Both the position numbers and the translations under genes were made by a program. From Euptelea pleiosperma (lineage: Eukaryota; Streptophyta; Magnoliopsida; Ranunculales; Eupteleaceae): 64,000 nt of DNA. The DNA is taken from NCBI GenBank assembly GCA_035048495.1, contig CM068551.1, forward strand, positions 9,673,248 to 9,737,247. The letters are read 5' to 3'. Under the pieces are notes generated by a model. That model was not told where the DNA came from. It saw only the letters and a program-made list of their open reading frames with translations, and did no database searches. Positions 23,830-34,927 of this stretch are shown here, one piece after another (the first letter of the stretch is position 1; each line of letters starts with the position of its first letter).

Positions 23830-24313
23830 CTCTACTAGCATTTTTTCATAATTTTGTAATATTTTATCTCTCCTCTCTCCAGATCATCATTCTCTTTCTG
23901 CTCACTAATCCCAATCATCAGATCCTCTCTCCCTTCGCAACCACTCAATCCTACGGCCTACCCTAGCCAATCTCTGTTATTATCTAGACTATCTTCTTAG
24001 TCGATCTGTTTAAGTACGGATCCCCGATCCTTTGATCCATTCTCCTGTAGATTCCCTAGCTGACATGTGGCAGGTTTAGAATTGACCAGTGGCCCACCGA
24101 CATCGTCACTTGAACCCACAATTCCCTAGCCCATTGCACTATGAACCCACGATTTTGGTATGGCCCGCAGCTTATAAAAATCATGGCCCAGCCATTTAGT
24201 GGACCCCGAGATTTTAAAATGCTTTAAATTAATTTTTAAAAATGAAAAAAAGGGGGGTCCACTAAATGGGGAAATCCCCCAAAGAAAAGAAGTTTTCTTT
24301 AAAAAAATATATG

Positions 24314-24351
<38 letters not shown>

Positions 24352-24360
24352 CAAAAAAAT

Positions 24361-24398
24361 CCCATTTTCCATTAAAGGAAAGTGGGAGGTCTTATAAA
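24361..24398 (+). promoter_or_regulatory. LTR core promoter candidate
   Basis: An imperfect palindrome (CCCATTTTCCATTAAAGG... , 24361-24386) is followed by TTATAAA at 24392-24398 and then by 'gggttcgtttgaaccc'. It lies in the LTR that starts at 20652. Confidence 0.45.
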
Positions 24399-25404
24399 GG
24401 AGAGGAGAAGGGTTCGTTTGAACCCTAATCCCTCTCCCATCTTCTCATCTCCTTCCCCAAAAACCCTCTTCTCATTATTCCCCTTTTCTTTGGCCACCAT
24501 TTCTTTTCTTCTCATGTTCTTACCGGAGTTGCCGGCCGCCACTAAGTGTAGCACCTTCGCCGGCTGCACACCATGTACCCTGCACGCCTCCTCCACTGTC
24601 CAGGGGCGCTCAACGCCCTCTTCTCCGCCTACTCCTTGCTTACAGCAGCTGCGTCTCCACACTGCCATCACAACCAGCATCGTTTTGCAACCACCGATCA
24701 CCGCCTGCCACTGCAACCAGCACCGATTCGCTTCGCTTGTAGCAACTTCGTGCAGCCCCTTCCTCCTTCCCTGGTTCTCCTCAACTCCCTTCACGAGTTG
24801 CTTATGCGGTGAGTTGCATCTTCTTCCTCTTCCTATTCTTGTTCATCTTCGTCTTCTTTTTTTATATTTTTTTTTCTTTTTCTTTCTTTCGAGTGCTCCA
24901 GCGGGCCATACCACCTGCAAGACTATTCCATCATAGTTGCAGCATGGACTGGTGATATTCTCTTAAAAGTGCATATTTTTCACTGTTATCTTCTAAGCGT
25001 TATAACACTTTCCTACGTAAAATTGCTTTAATTATCCATTTTTCTACGTAAGAGTCTATTTCATTGCGCAGAACACACTTTTCTGGACGAAATGGTATAT
25101 TTGCATGCATTAAATACATTTCTGGAAGTCTAGGTATAAAGACGTTATGATCAAGTCTCATACGTGCTTTTTTCTTACAGAAAACTCAATCGAGCTATTC
25201 TCTAGACTTGCGGGCCCGATCAACCACAGAAGCCTAATATCAAAGCTTGAAGAGCCACAAGCTATGACTAGAAGATATGGGCCAAATATGGGCTGAATAA
25301 GAGGACCAAAAAGGTGGCCCAAAGAACGAAGAGAGTAGGAGAGCCAATGACTAAGAGACGGACCAAAGCGTTTAAAGCCACATGAGTCAGCAAGGAATGA
25401 TGGT

Positions 25405-25459
25405 CTACTCTATTGGAGAAGTGTGAGGATGGTCACAGTGAAGACCATGGTTCCAGACC
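25405..25459 (+). promoter_or_regulatory. tRNA-like A-box/B-box module in LTR
   Basis: CTACTCTATTGG-type A box from 25405 and GGTTCCAGACC from 25449 are 44 nt apart. T4 follows at 25472. It is 452 bp from the LTR start. Confidence 0.5.
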
Positions 25460-25933
25460 CTCTGCCAATACTTTTATCTCTATTTTCTGATATTTTCTAT
25501 CTCCTCCCCCTAATTTTCTATTTCATCTCTCCTTATTCTCTCTCTCTTCATCTCTCGGTCCTCGGATCTACTGACCTAACCCCAGAACTCCTGCCCATTG
25601 GCTCTGTCTCATCTCCCTTAGCTTTCTAACCGTTGGAGCTTCAATCGAACCGTTGGATCTCTCTAGATCAGTCGATCTACCAATCTGGGTCCCAATCAAG
25701 TCACCATCCATCCGATCGTCATCAAATTGTCTGTCACATCATCTTGTGAGACGATGGACATCATCAATCCTTGTGGACCTGTAGCCGGGCCCATCATCAT
25801 CGACCCGTGGCCCGACCATTAAGTGGACCTCGCGATTTTCAAATGCTTTAAATTAATTATTTTTTAATAAAAAAGGGGGGTCCACTAAATGGGGAAATTC
25901 CCCAAAGAAAAGTAAGGTTTTACTTAAAAAATA

Positions 25934-25964
<31 letters not shown>

Positions 25965-25986
25965 TTTATTTCAAAAAAATCTCTAA

Positions 25987-26019
25987 TTTCCATTAATGGA
26001 AACTAGGGAGCTTTAAAAT
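25987..26019 (+). promoter_or_regulatory. LTR core promoter candidate
   Basis: A 16-bp perfect palindrome TTTCCATTAATGGAAA is followed ten bases later by TTTAAAAT at the place where sister LTRs have TTTATAAG. Confidence 0.4.
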
Positions 26020-28391
26020 GGGAGAAGAGAGGGTTCTTTGGAACCCTAATCCCTCTCCCATCTCCTCCTCTCTTTCCCACAAAACCTCACCCACGTTTTC
26101 TTCTTCGTCTCCTTTTTCCTTTCTTCTTATTTTTATTTCTTGTTCTTGTTCTTCCTTCTTCATTCCGGCCGGAGTTGCAGAACTCCGGCCGCCTCCTTCT
26201 TCTTCTTCTTCTTCTTCTTTTCTTTTTTCTGCTCTATCTTGCGCAGCCCACACCGTCCTGGCATCCCAAATAGCAACACGCTACCACCGGAAAACCACCA
26301 CTGCCCACTGCATTAGCACCTCGGTGCACCTCCGCCTGCGAACAGTAACCCCGCCGCACCTTTGCCGCTGCAACCACCGTCTTCTTCCTCCCTGTTGCAA
26401 CCTCCACTGCTTGTGCATAGCACAACAACGCCTCCTTGCAGCAACCAGCATCCTTGCTGGTTCTCATCGCCACCATCTCCAATGCATCTCATCCAACCAC
26501 GATTCGCGCCACCCTCTTTGCTGCATCACAGTTGCAGCTTGCAACAACTCCACTGGCCGAATCTACCATCTTCACGGCTCTTCCAAGAGGTAGTGGCTGC
26601 TTCGTTGTAGACCCTACCTTCTCCAAGCCAACTTGCAAATGCCCTTCTCCTCCATCACCACTGTGGGCAGCAACACTCTCTTAGTGTTCCTCCACAGATG
26701 TGCAACTCATTGAGTCCGTGCTCTTCACGGATCAACCATTTCTGGTTCTTCTCTTCAATCTTCACGTGCAAACCAACCTCAATCCATCTCATGGCCATGC
26801 AAAGATCTCCAAGATAAGTTCCGAGGTGAGTTCGCCCTCTTTCTCTTTTATTCTCTTACACTCTCTCTCTAGATTCTCATAAGTTTCTCTCTCTAGGTTA
26901 TTTTAGCATTTTCTCTCTCTACCCTACTTTCTCTCTCTTGTTTGACCCTCTTTAAATGCTTTATAGATTAGATGTAGGTTTGTTTCTTTTCATTGTAAGC
27001 TATTTCGGAAGTTGATTTAATACAATCGGTTCTTATTGAGTTTGTTTGAGTTCTTCTATTTTTGTATTTTATTTTTTGTTATTATTGCATTAGTTAATGG
27101 ATGAAAATCTCCCAAGAATAAATGTTTTAATGCTCGACCCCATCTTTCTCACCCTTCCATCATCTTTAGCATCAAATTCTAGCAAAAATCTGTCATTTCA
27201 TGTCTTTGATTGCGCTAACTAATCCCGAGTGCGGATCGACATCCAACACTTTCCACTGTACAAAGAATTGTTTAAATCTTGCAGGATAATCGGATAATTT
27301 ATAAATGTGTTGAAATTAGGGTTTTCATAACCAACGACGCGGAAAAAAAACCAAGTTTCAATTGGTGCGCACCAACCACCTTTTACCCGGACTGCTACTA
27401 CACTTAATTGCCTTCACCATCTACCTGACCAGCTGCTCTCATTCTCCATCCATGGTGTTGCCTTCTCATAGTACTTTCCAAGCCACACCTCTCATTGTTG
27501 GGTTGCTGCTCCAAGTCTATGTGTGCTCCTTTGCACCCTAACCATGCACAACAACTCCTAAAGTTCTTTCAAAGCTGCGAGGTCACCACTTCTCTCCATA
27601 GCGATCACCTCCATCTCGTGCTCCTTCTCATCGCCGTTTTCAATCGGCTCGGATGGGTGTTATGCCTTCAACCTACAAGTCTATCACGCCTCGCTCTTCA
27701 TTTTCTCCTCCTCACGTTCTTTCTCTCCCTACTTTCTCTCTAAATCTCTTATTTTCACCCTTTCTCTCTCTAAGTTCTCTTTCTTTCTCTAGAGTCTCTA
27801 TACTTTCTATCTCTAGGTTCTCACCATTTTCTCTCTCTAGCCCTCTCATTCTCTTTCTAGGTTTGTCTTCCTTTAAAACTCATTTTCTCTCTTTACCTTT
27901 ATCTTTTTCTCTCTGTAGTCTTCCCTCTCTATCTCTAGGTAGTCCTAAGATTTCTCACTCTAGAATTCTGTATCTCTCTTCTTTCTCTCTCTACATCTTC
28001 TCTTATGGCTTTATAGTTAGATCTAATGCTTTGATTTGACTTTATCTGGATGTAATGGAATTGATTTAAATTAATTAAAGAGTTATATTTTTATGCAAAT
28101 TTTGTTATTTTCCTGTTCGTAGTTGACAATCGATCTTCAGAAAAGTATTTTGAATCTATGATCTTATCATCACCATTCTCACCCCTACATTGATCTCATA
28201 GCATTTTCTGTAAAAAAATCAATCATTTTATGTTCTTGAATTGCGCAAACTAACCCCGAGTGCGGATCGACATCCAACACGAATCCCTATGCTAGAATCT
28301 CTATATTTTGTAGGATATAATCGGATCGATTTACAAATGTGTTGATTCTATTGTTTCCGAATCCAACGATGCGAAAAAAATCCTAGTTTCA

Positions 28392-28909
28392 ATACACTCT
28401 TCAAAGCAAATGCTTCAGTACTAACTCAAATTGATCGCAAGATAATTCGAAGCCTAGACAGACGTGCGGCATATCGGCTGACTTAAATACGCCTTAGACT
28501 TGTCAGATTTGTCGAGCAATGGAGATGAGTGTTCACTTAGTATAAGCTAGGGTTGGTTTGTGTTCCTAACCCAACAAATAGCAGACCAACAAAGAATCAG
28601 GGAAACCACTGGCGAGCTCGGTATACTTGAGTAGGAGGGACCTATGGCTGTGTTAGATAATAGGGACCTGCGCTCGTGGACTTATTCGACCTGGGATCGA
28701 AGGAAAGACTAAGTGTAAGGGTGTCATAGAACACCGATCTAGCTTGGCTCTAACTCTTGGTTCTTTTTATTAGAGTGGATCTTTGGGATCAAGCTTAGCT
28801 GAAGTGATGAACTGGGTGATGAAATCCCACCAGTTTTAAAAGGAGTTGGTTCTGCTCAATTAGGGTTCATTAATTAGCAGCCACATCCACGCAGTGCGAA
28901 TAAGTTTAT
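28392..28909 (-). mobile_element. 5' leader of element 1, middle piece
   Basis: It continues the leader cut at 20651. 'cttcagtactaactc', 'gacagacgtgcggca' and 'gaaatcccaccagtttt' match 38960-39400 of element 2 and 61180-61610 of element 3. No ORF. The solo LTR at 28910 interrupts it. Confidence 0.7.
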
Positions 28910-29364
28910 TGATATTCGCTCAAAAGTGCTTATTTTAAGCAATTATCCTTTTAGCGTTATTGCATTCTCCTACGTAAAATACTCTATTTACCTACTTTTC
29001 TACGTAAGAGTCTCTTCTATTGCGTAGAACACACTTTTCTGGACGAAATGGTATATTTGCATGCATTAAACACATTTTCGGAAGTCTAGATATTAAGCCG
29101 TTCTGATAAAGTCTCATTACGCGCTTCTTCTGTCGCAGGAAACCCGATGGGACGATTCTCAAGACTTGTGGGCCCAAATCGATCATGAAAGCCCATTATC
29201 AAAGCTTAAAGAGCCCACATGCTATGACTAGAAGATATGGGCCAAATATGGGCTGAATAAGAGGACCATAAAGTCGGCCCAAAGAACGAAGAGAGCCGGA
29301 GAGCCAATGACCAAGAGACGGACCAAAGCGTTTAAAGCCACATGAGTCAGCAAAGAATGATAGT

Positions 29365-29419
29365 CGACTCTACTGGAGAAGCGTGAGGATGGTCACAGTG
29401 AAGAACAGGGTTCCAGACC
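29365..29419 (+). promoter_or_regulatory. tRNA-like A-box/B-box module in LTR
   Basis: CGACTCTACTGG at 29365 and GGTTCCAGACC at 29409 are 44 nt apart, with T6 at 29432-29437. It is 455 bp from the LTR start. Confidence 0.5.
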
Positions 29420-29869
29420 CTCCGCCAGTGCTTTTTTCCATTTTTTTTGATACTTTTTCTCTCATCTCTCCTTATTCTCTCTCTCTCTTCATCTCTCGGT
29501 CCTCGAATCTACTGACCTAACCCCAGAACTCCTGCCCATCGGCTCTATCTCATCTCCCTTAGCTTTCTGACCGTTGGATCTTCCATCGGACCGTTGGATC
29601 TTCAATCGGACCGTTGGATCTCTCTAGATCCGTCGATCTACCAATCTGAGTCCCAATCAAGTCACCATCCATCCGATCGCCTTCAGAATGCCCGTCACAT
29701 CATCTTGTGAGACGATGGACATCATCAGTCCATGTGGGCCAGTAGCCGGGCCCATCAGCATCGACCCGCTGTCCGACCAGTTAGTGGACCCCGCGAATTT
29801 CAAAAATAATTTTAATTAAATGGGGGGTCCACTAATTGGGGAGATTCCCCATAGAAAAGTAGCATTTTA

Positions 29870-29912
<43 letters not shown>

Positions 29913-29939
29913 AAAAATATTTTTTTTATTTAAAAAATA

Positions 29940-30003
29940 CCCTATTTCCATTAATGGAAATAGGGAGCTTTATAAGAGGAAGGAGAAGGGTTCGTTCGAA
30001 CCC
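29940..30003 (+). promoter_or_regulatory. LTR core promoter candidate, clearest copy
   Basis: A perfect 26-bp palindrome (29940-29965) is followed by TATAAG (29971-29976) and by GGGTTCG-TT-CGAACCC (29988-30003). Upstream, GGGGAGATTCCCC and a TTAGTGGACCCC...GGGGTCCACTAA inverted repeat (about 29780-29840) complete a conserved block. Transcription start is inferred to lie about 25-35 bp past the TATA-like box. Confidence 0.55.
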
Positions 30004-31538
30004 TAATCCCCCTCCAATCTCCTCCTCTCCTTCCCCCTATCCTTTCCCTTCTTCCCCGCGATTTCTTTCTCCTCTTTTTCCTCTTTTCTTCTTCGTCTTC
30101 TTCACCTATACTTCGCCGGAGTTGCAGGTTTGCAACTCCGGCCGTCCTTCTTCTTCTTCTTCTTCTTCTTCTTCTTCTTCTTCTTCTTCTTTCTCCTTCT
30201 CTCCTCTGTCTTCTTCTCGTTTTTTTTTAGTTTTCGTTTTTTTATTTTTATTACCGTTTTTTACCGGAGTTGCAGCCTGCAACTCCGGTCAGCCACCACC
30301 ATCTTCCCTTCTTCTTCATCGTTTTCTTCTCTTCTTCTGCCCCTCTTCCTCGTCTGCAACCAGCACCTCCCACCTTCGTAGCAGCAACGTGCTGGTGTTG
30401 CATAACAGCAACACCAACACCACCACGACCGCCGGACTGGTTCGCCTCCGCCTCCTCCGCTTGCACACCGCCTGAAGCTCCACCGCTCCTTCCTCCAGTC
30501 CAGCAGCACCTTCACCGTGGTGCAAAGCCCCTGCAACTCCCATTCACGCTCCCCCCTTTCTCATTCTCCCTCTCTCCCAAACCGTTCTCTTTTCAAAAAA
30601 AAAAAAAAGAGGAAGACGTCCTCACCTGTTGGAGATAGCCACTTGCTGGCCGGCTCCCCTGCTACGTCCTCAACGTTGCCGCCTCTCCAAGTGCCCCTCC
30701 ACCACACCTGCAACTTCATCTTCAGCAACACCACGCTGGTGCACAACCAGTGCACTTCCATGAAGAATGTGGATTCCCTCCTCCTCTTCCACCTCTTGAC
30801 CGTAGGGTGATCGTACTCTCCATCACTTGGCCAATCTTGGCCGGATCACCACCAACCCAAGCAACCACATGGCCGGCAAAACCATCCATTTTTCAATGGC
30901 TGATCTCCCGTTCACCACTCCGGTAAGTTTTGAATGTGAGGAATTCTCTCTCCAGATCTCTCTACCACTTTCTCTCTCCTCATTTAGGTCTCTCTCTAAA
31001 CTTTTCTCTCCAAGTTTAGATTTCTCTCTTTTAAACTCATTTTCTCTCTCTAGTTTTGTTTCTTTCTCTCTCTACTTTTGAAGCTCTTTCTCTCTCTATC
31101 TCCCTTCTATTTCATGCTTTCTAGTTAATTTTTGAAATTTATTTATGCACCAATCAAATTCAAGGTTATTGTAAGTTACTTTTCATTTTAATAAAGATGG
31201 TTAATTTCATTAGTTTTGCTTATTATATTATGTTCTTCCTATTTTCTCTCTCATCATTTTAGCAGATAATGGTTCCCTCTAAAATTTATAAAATCAATCA
31301 TATTTTAATCCCGTGATCATCATTCTCACCCTTCAATCTCTTCTTTTTAGCAATTTTTGAGAAAAACCCGTCATTTTATGTCCTTGATTTGCATGAACTA
31401 ATTCCGAGTGCGGATCGACATCCGACACGAGCCACTGTGCAAAATTGCTAATTTTACAGGTCAAAAGTCTCGGATAATTACAAATATTGTTGATTCTAGG
31501 GTTTCCGTAACCAACGACGCGGAAAAACCCTACTTTCA

Positions 31539-32468
31539 TTTATGCAAAAAGCAAATAGACACGTAGCACTATAATGCACCCAATTGCACAGTATCGCACT
31601 CAAGGTAAGGGAAGGAACTTACCTCCCGTGGGCCACGCCATGGGGTCGCTTCCGTGGGATAGGGAGGGGTATCCTAACGGGCTTGGGCCCGACTCTACCT
31701 CTTTGAGCTTTCGCTCCCTACCCACACTAGGATCATATGCTGCAAAAAAGTTAGATCGCACGGTCTAAGTATTTGGGATTCTAGTTGGAAGATCCTTGCT
31801 TTTTTAGGGTTCATAGAGCAAGCACTAAATTTATGCAAGTTTTTGAATTATTTTCCAAATTCGAAATGGGTTAAAATTTAGGAATTCCCAGAATGAAAAA
31901 TACCTAGATTGAAAAGTTTCCTAAACTTTGGAGATCTTCCAAGAAAGATTTGATTGCGAGATCCCTTATAATTTTGGAAGATTCTCCAAAATTGAAATTC
32001 TTCTAGATTTAGGGTATTTTCTTTTGCAGGTTTTTCCAAATTTAGAGGATTTTTAAAGATCGAAATTCTCTAAATTGGAATCTTCTAAGAGTGGAAACCC
32101 TAATTTAGCAAAGTTTTAAGATTTTGAAATCTTTTCAAAAATCGCAAATCCTTGATTTGTGATTTCTAAAAATCTGTAGAATATAAAATCCTAATTTTTT
32201 TGAATTTTGATTTTTTTGGTCTTTTTGAATTATCACTGAATCTAGGGTTTCTAAAAACCCTAGAACAAGATTTAGCAGATATTCTAAAAAAATAGTAAGT
32301 GTCCTAAGTTATTACAAGTTGCACTCAGCCATCCGAGGCATTAAAAATAGTAATTAAAAGTAGCTAAAAATAACTAAAAAATGAAATAGAAAGTTTCTAA
32401 AACACAGGATCTTCCTGCTTTAGTAGCTTTTCGATTTCATCATCTACGTCCCTTTTCGCACTTCCGGT
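31539..32468 (-). mobile_element. 5' leader of element 1, outer piece
   Basis: It is continuous with 28392-28909 once the solo LTR is removed and matches 61669-62540 of element 3, for example 'gcaaatagacacg' and 'gggcttgggcccgactc'. It is AT-rich with repeated 'gaaattcttctaa'-like blocks and no ORF. Confidence 0.7.
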
Positions 32469-32490
32469 CACCCGAGCGACAGCGACGCCA
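32469..32490 (-). other. Primer-binding site of element 1, tRNA-Asp-like
   Basis: The minus strand reads TGGCGTCGCTGTCGCTCGGG, two bases inside the LTR end. It resembles TGGCGCCGTTGCCGG, the tRNA-Asp-type site known from Athila elements, with a few changes. Confidence 0.65.
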
Positions 32491-32492
32491 TT

Positions 32493-34021
32493 TGAAATTA
32501 GGGTTTTTTCGCGTTGTTGGTTATGGAAACCCTAATCTCAACATATTTGTAATTTTTATCTGATTTTTCTTACAAAATATGAAATTTGTATAAGGATTCG
32601 TGTCGGATGTCAATCCGCACTCGGGATTAGTCGGGTTAACGCAAATTAGAATGCATCGAACACGAAAATTTGCCATAAATTATGGTGGGACGAGAGGGAT
32701 GATATTATCGGGATTAAAGCATGATTTCTTGATTTTAGAGATCGATTCCGAATGTAAGAGATAAACCAACGCATAAATTCAAAAATAACTATTCATTAAA
32801 GCAACTCAAGAACGAGAACTCAAGAAAAATGCTTTTATTAAATCAAAATAAATTGCATACATTAACAGATAAAACAAAAATTAAAACTATCCTAGAAAGC
32901 AATAAAAGGTAGAAAGAGATGCAGCTAGAGAGATAAGAAAACTCATTGAGAGAGAAAGACTTAAAGAGAGAGAGAACTAGAGAGGCAAAAGAGGAGGTAG
33001 AGAATGAGTAGAGAGAAAGGTAGAAATCTAGAGAGAGAAAATTGAGTTTTAGAGAGAGAAAGAGAATGGGAGAAGAAATTAACTTGACTACTTACCCGTG
33101 GAGGATCGCCCCATGGAGATATGTGAGATTTGACCACGTGGGTAGATTGACCATGTTGTGATGGTTGAGGTCGGGCTGGTTTGATCGTGAGGTTTTTGCG
33201 CGCCCGACATCTACGTGGTGAAAAAGCCACCACATTGCAGCCCAAGATGGGGACGTTGTGGTGAGGTTAGCAACTAAGGGGCGCACAGGGGGTGCATGGA
33301 CTTGAGAAGAAGACGGTCTTACTTGCTGTGATACAGCACCTGCAGGTACAGCCTTGATGAAGAGGTCGCACAACCGGGATGAGGAATGGATGTCGGGAGT
33401 GCAATGTGGAGGAGACTAAGGCTCTGATGGGAGTTGCAGTCCGTGAAGGCAGCATGTGGTGAGCTCTTGCCAACGACTCAAGGGCAGGTGGAAGGAGGTG
33501 GTCGTTCACAAGAGGAGCTCATGACTTCCTCTTCTCTTCTCCCCTTCTCTTTTCTTTTTTGGTTTTTTATATTTTTTTTTATTTTGAGAGGGAGGAAAGC
33601 CAAAGAGCAGAATGGTTGAGAGAATATCGAGAGCTCCTTACAGCTTGGAGAGGAATGGATTCAGAGGGATGGAGAGAGGCGTAAGGTTAGAGAGATAGTG
33701 AGGGCAGCAAGGTGAAAATGTGGGGGAGAGATTAGGGTCAGGGTGTGAGAACGTGAATGGGAGAGGGGGAGAGATTAGGAGAAATGGTGGTCGCCAGACT
33801 GTACCAATCAAGGGAGAGAACGGCTGGAGATGGGGGCGTAATGTTGTGGCTTTGAAGGAAAGAGGAACCTGTTGGTTCCTCCAAAAGGTTGTAGAGGCGG
33901 TGGCAGCAAGTGGAGAGGTTAGTGGTTCAGTGGATGAATGGCTTGAAGAGGTTGCTGTCGGTGTTGCTTGATGGAGGAGGAGGTGTTAGGCAACGATGCT
34001 GCAACACATTGCAGCGGTGGA
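32493..34021 (-). mobile_element. 5' LTR of element 1, proximal 1.5 kb
   Basis: From TGAAATTAGGG onward this matches the 3' LTR at 11628-13 kb closely. It stops at 'gcagcggtgga' (34021), where the 3' LTR continues 'gcagcgatggacgtgg' (about 12733). This is the insertion point of element 2, and the last five bases GTGGA (34017-34021) should be its TSD. The rest of this LTR is expected right of the window. Confidence 0.8.
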
Positions 34022-34916
34022 TGAAGGTAAGGTTTTTCCGCGTTGTTAGTTACAGAAACCCTAATCTCAACAAAATTTGTATCTTTTCCGATTTAATTCC
34101 AGCAAAAATAGTAATTCTCGCACAGTGGAAAGTAATTTGATGATGATCGGATGGATGGTGACTGGATTGGGACTCAGATTGGTAGATCGACGGATCTAGA
34201 GAGATCCAACGGTCCGATGGAAGATCTAATGGTCAGAAAGCTAAGGGAGATGAGACAGAGCCAACGGGCAGGAGTTCTGAGGTTAGGTCAGTAGATCTGA
34301 GGATCAAGTGGTGATGTATTGGGAGATGAAGAGAGATGAGAGAGAAATAGGAGAGATGAGAGAGAAAACTCTACAGACTACAGAGATAACTGTTGGCGGA
34401 GGGTCTAGAACCCTGGATTTCAATATGTTTTCTTCTCGGGCTTCGCCAGCAGAGCAGATTATCATTTTCTTCTCATTTCATGTGGCTTCGACTGCTTTGG
34501 TCCATCTCTTGGTCATCAGCTCGCCATCTCTTTTGGTTCTTTGGACTGGCTCCGTAATCCTTTGACTTGACCTGTGCTTGGCCTGTATCTTCTAGTCATA
34601 GGATGTTGGCCCTTTAAGCTTTGATATTAGGCTTTTGTGGTCGATCGTGGGCCTGCAAGTCTCGAGAATCATCCAATCGGAGTTTCCTGCGACAGAAGAA
34701 GTGCGTAATGAGACTTAATCAGAATGACTTCATATCTAGACTTCCAGAAATGTGTTTAATGCATGTAAATATACCATGTCATCCAGAAAAGTGTGTTCTA
34801 TGCAATGGAAGATACTCTTACGTAGAAAAGTGGATAAATGAAGCAGTTTTACGTAGGAGAGTGTGATAACACTTAAAGGATAATAGTGGAAAATACGCAC
34901 TTTTAAGCGAATATCA
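34022..34916 (-). mobile_element. 3' LTR of element 2, internally deleted
   Basis: Both LTR ends are present (TGAAGGTAAGG and GCGAATATCA on the plus strand) but it is only 895 bp long. About 112 bp of the LTR 3' end jump at about 34135 to 'gatgatcggatggatgg', which lies in mid-LTR in relatives (about 18008). The promoter palindrome and TATA-like box are lost with the missing part. The tRNA-like module is kept. Confidence 0.75.
34402..34457 (-). promoter_or_regulatory. tRNA-like A-box/B-box module in LTR
   Basis: On the minus strand CTGCTCTGCTGG (from 34457) is followed 45 nt later by GGTTCTAGACC (from 34412). It is the only copy with a spacing of 45 and has no nearby T-run. TGGCG beside the A box can pair with CGCCA beyond the B box. 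Confidence 0.4.
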
Positions 34917-34927
34917 CAACCCCCAAC
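34917..34927 (-). other. Polypurine tract of element 2
   Basis: The minus strand reads GTTGGGGGTTG directly before the LTR start, as in element 1 at 14057. Confidence 0.75.

Larger units (their letters stand above)
24953..27360 (+). mobile_element. Nested solo LTR, TSD ACTGG/ATTGG
   Basis: 2408 bp, starting TGATATTCTC and ending CCAAGTTTCA, flanked by ACTGG (24948-24952) and ATTGG (27361-27365). It contains the tRNA-like module (25405-25459), the TTTCCATTAATGGAAA palindrome (25987-26002), a (TA)n run (about 25926-25957) and a GGAGTTGCA hairpin (26169-26188). It was inserted in the same orientation as the LTR that hosts it. Confidence 0.85.
20652..28391 (+). mobile_element. Solo LTR with two further solo LTRs nested in it
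   Basis: It starts TGATATTCGCTTAAAAG at 20652 and ends ATCCTAGTTTCA at 28391. The flanks are ATATA (20647-20651) and ATACA (28392-28396), a TSD with one change. Without the inserts at 20978-23638 and 24953-27360 the LTR is about 2.66 kb. Element sequence on both sides rejoins a leader continuous in element 2 (around 38935-38960). It has the tRNA-like module (23775-23829) and a palindrome/TATA unit (24361-24398), and a (TA)n run at 24316-24349. Confidence 0.85.
28910..31538 (+). mobile_element. Solo LTR, Athila-related, TSD TTTAT
   Basis: 2629 bp, starting TGATATTCGCTCAAAAG and ending CCCTACTTTCA, with perfect TTTAT duplications (28905-28909 and 31539-31543). It contains the tRNA-like module (29365-29419), the perfect promoter palindrome (29940-29965), a poly(A) run (about 29873-29909), two GGAGTTGCA hairpins (30116-30141 and 30264-30288) and a TTC run (about 30147-30191). 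ORFs within it, such as the 173-codon one at 29954, reflect pyrimidine-rich sequence. Confidence 0.9.
11628..34021 (-). mobile_element. Element 1: non-autonomous Athila-related retrotransposon (partial)
   Basis: Minus-strand element made of a 3' LTR (11628-14056), polypurine tract, long 3' non-coding region, broken gag-like ORF, leader, primer site (32469-32490) and the proximal part of its 5' LTR (32493-34021). There the insertion of element 2 interrupts it. It carries no RT, RNase H or integrase. Three solo LTRs with TSDs sit in its interior. The 5-bp flank on the left is ATCCT (11623-11627). The matching copy would lie to the right of the window. Confidence 0.8.

Noticed and set aside
26018..26593. 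191-codon ORF with Cys/His-rich end
   Set aside because: It is inside the solo LTR at 24953. The Cys and His codons come from CAC/TGC-rich LTR sequence and show no zinc-finger spacing.
29995..30012. Telomere-like CCCTAA units
   Set aside because: CCCTAA occurs singly at many LTR sites as part of 'gaaccctaatcc' or 'aaaccctaat'. There are no tandem arrays.
29954..30475. 173-codon ORF rich in serine and proline
   Set aside because: It is a translation of TTC runs and hairpins in an LTR. Composition alone explains its length.
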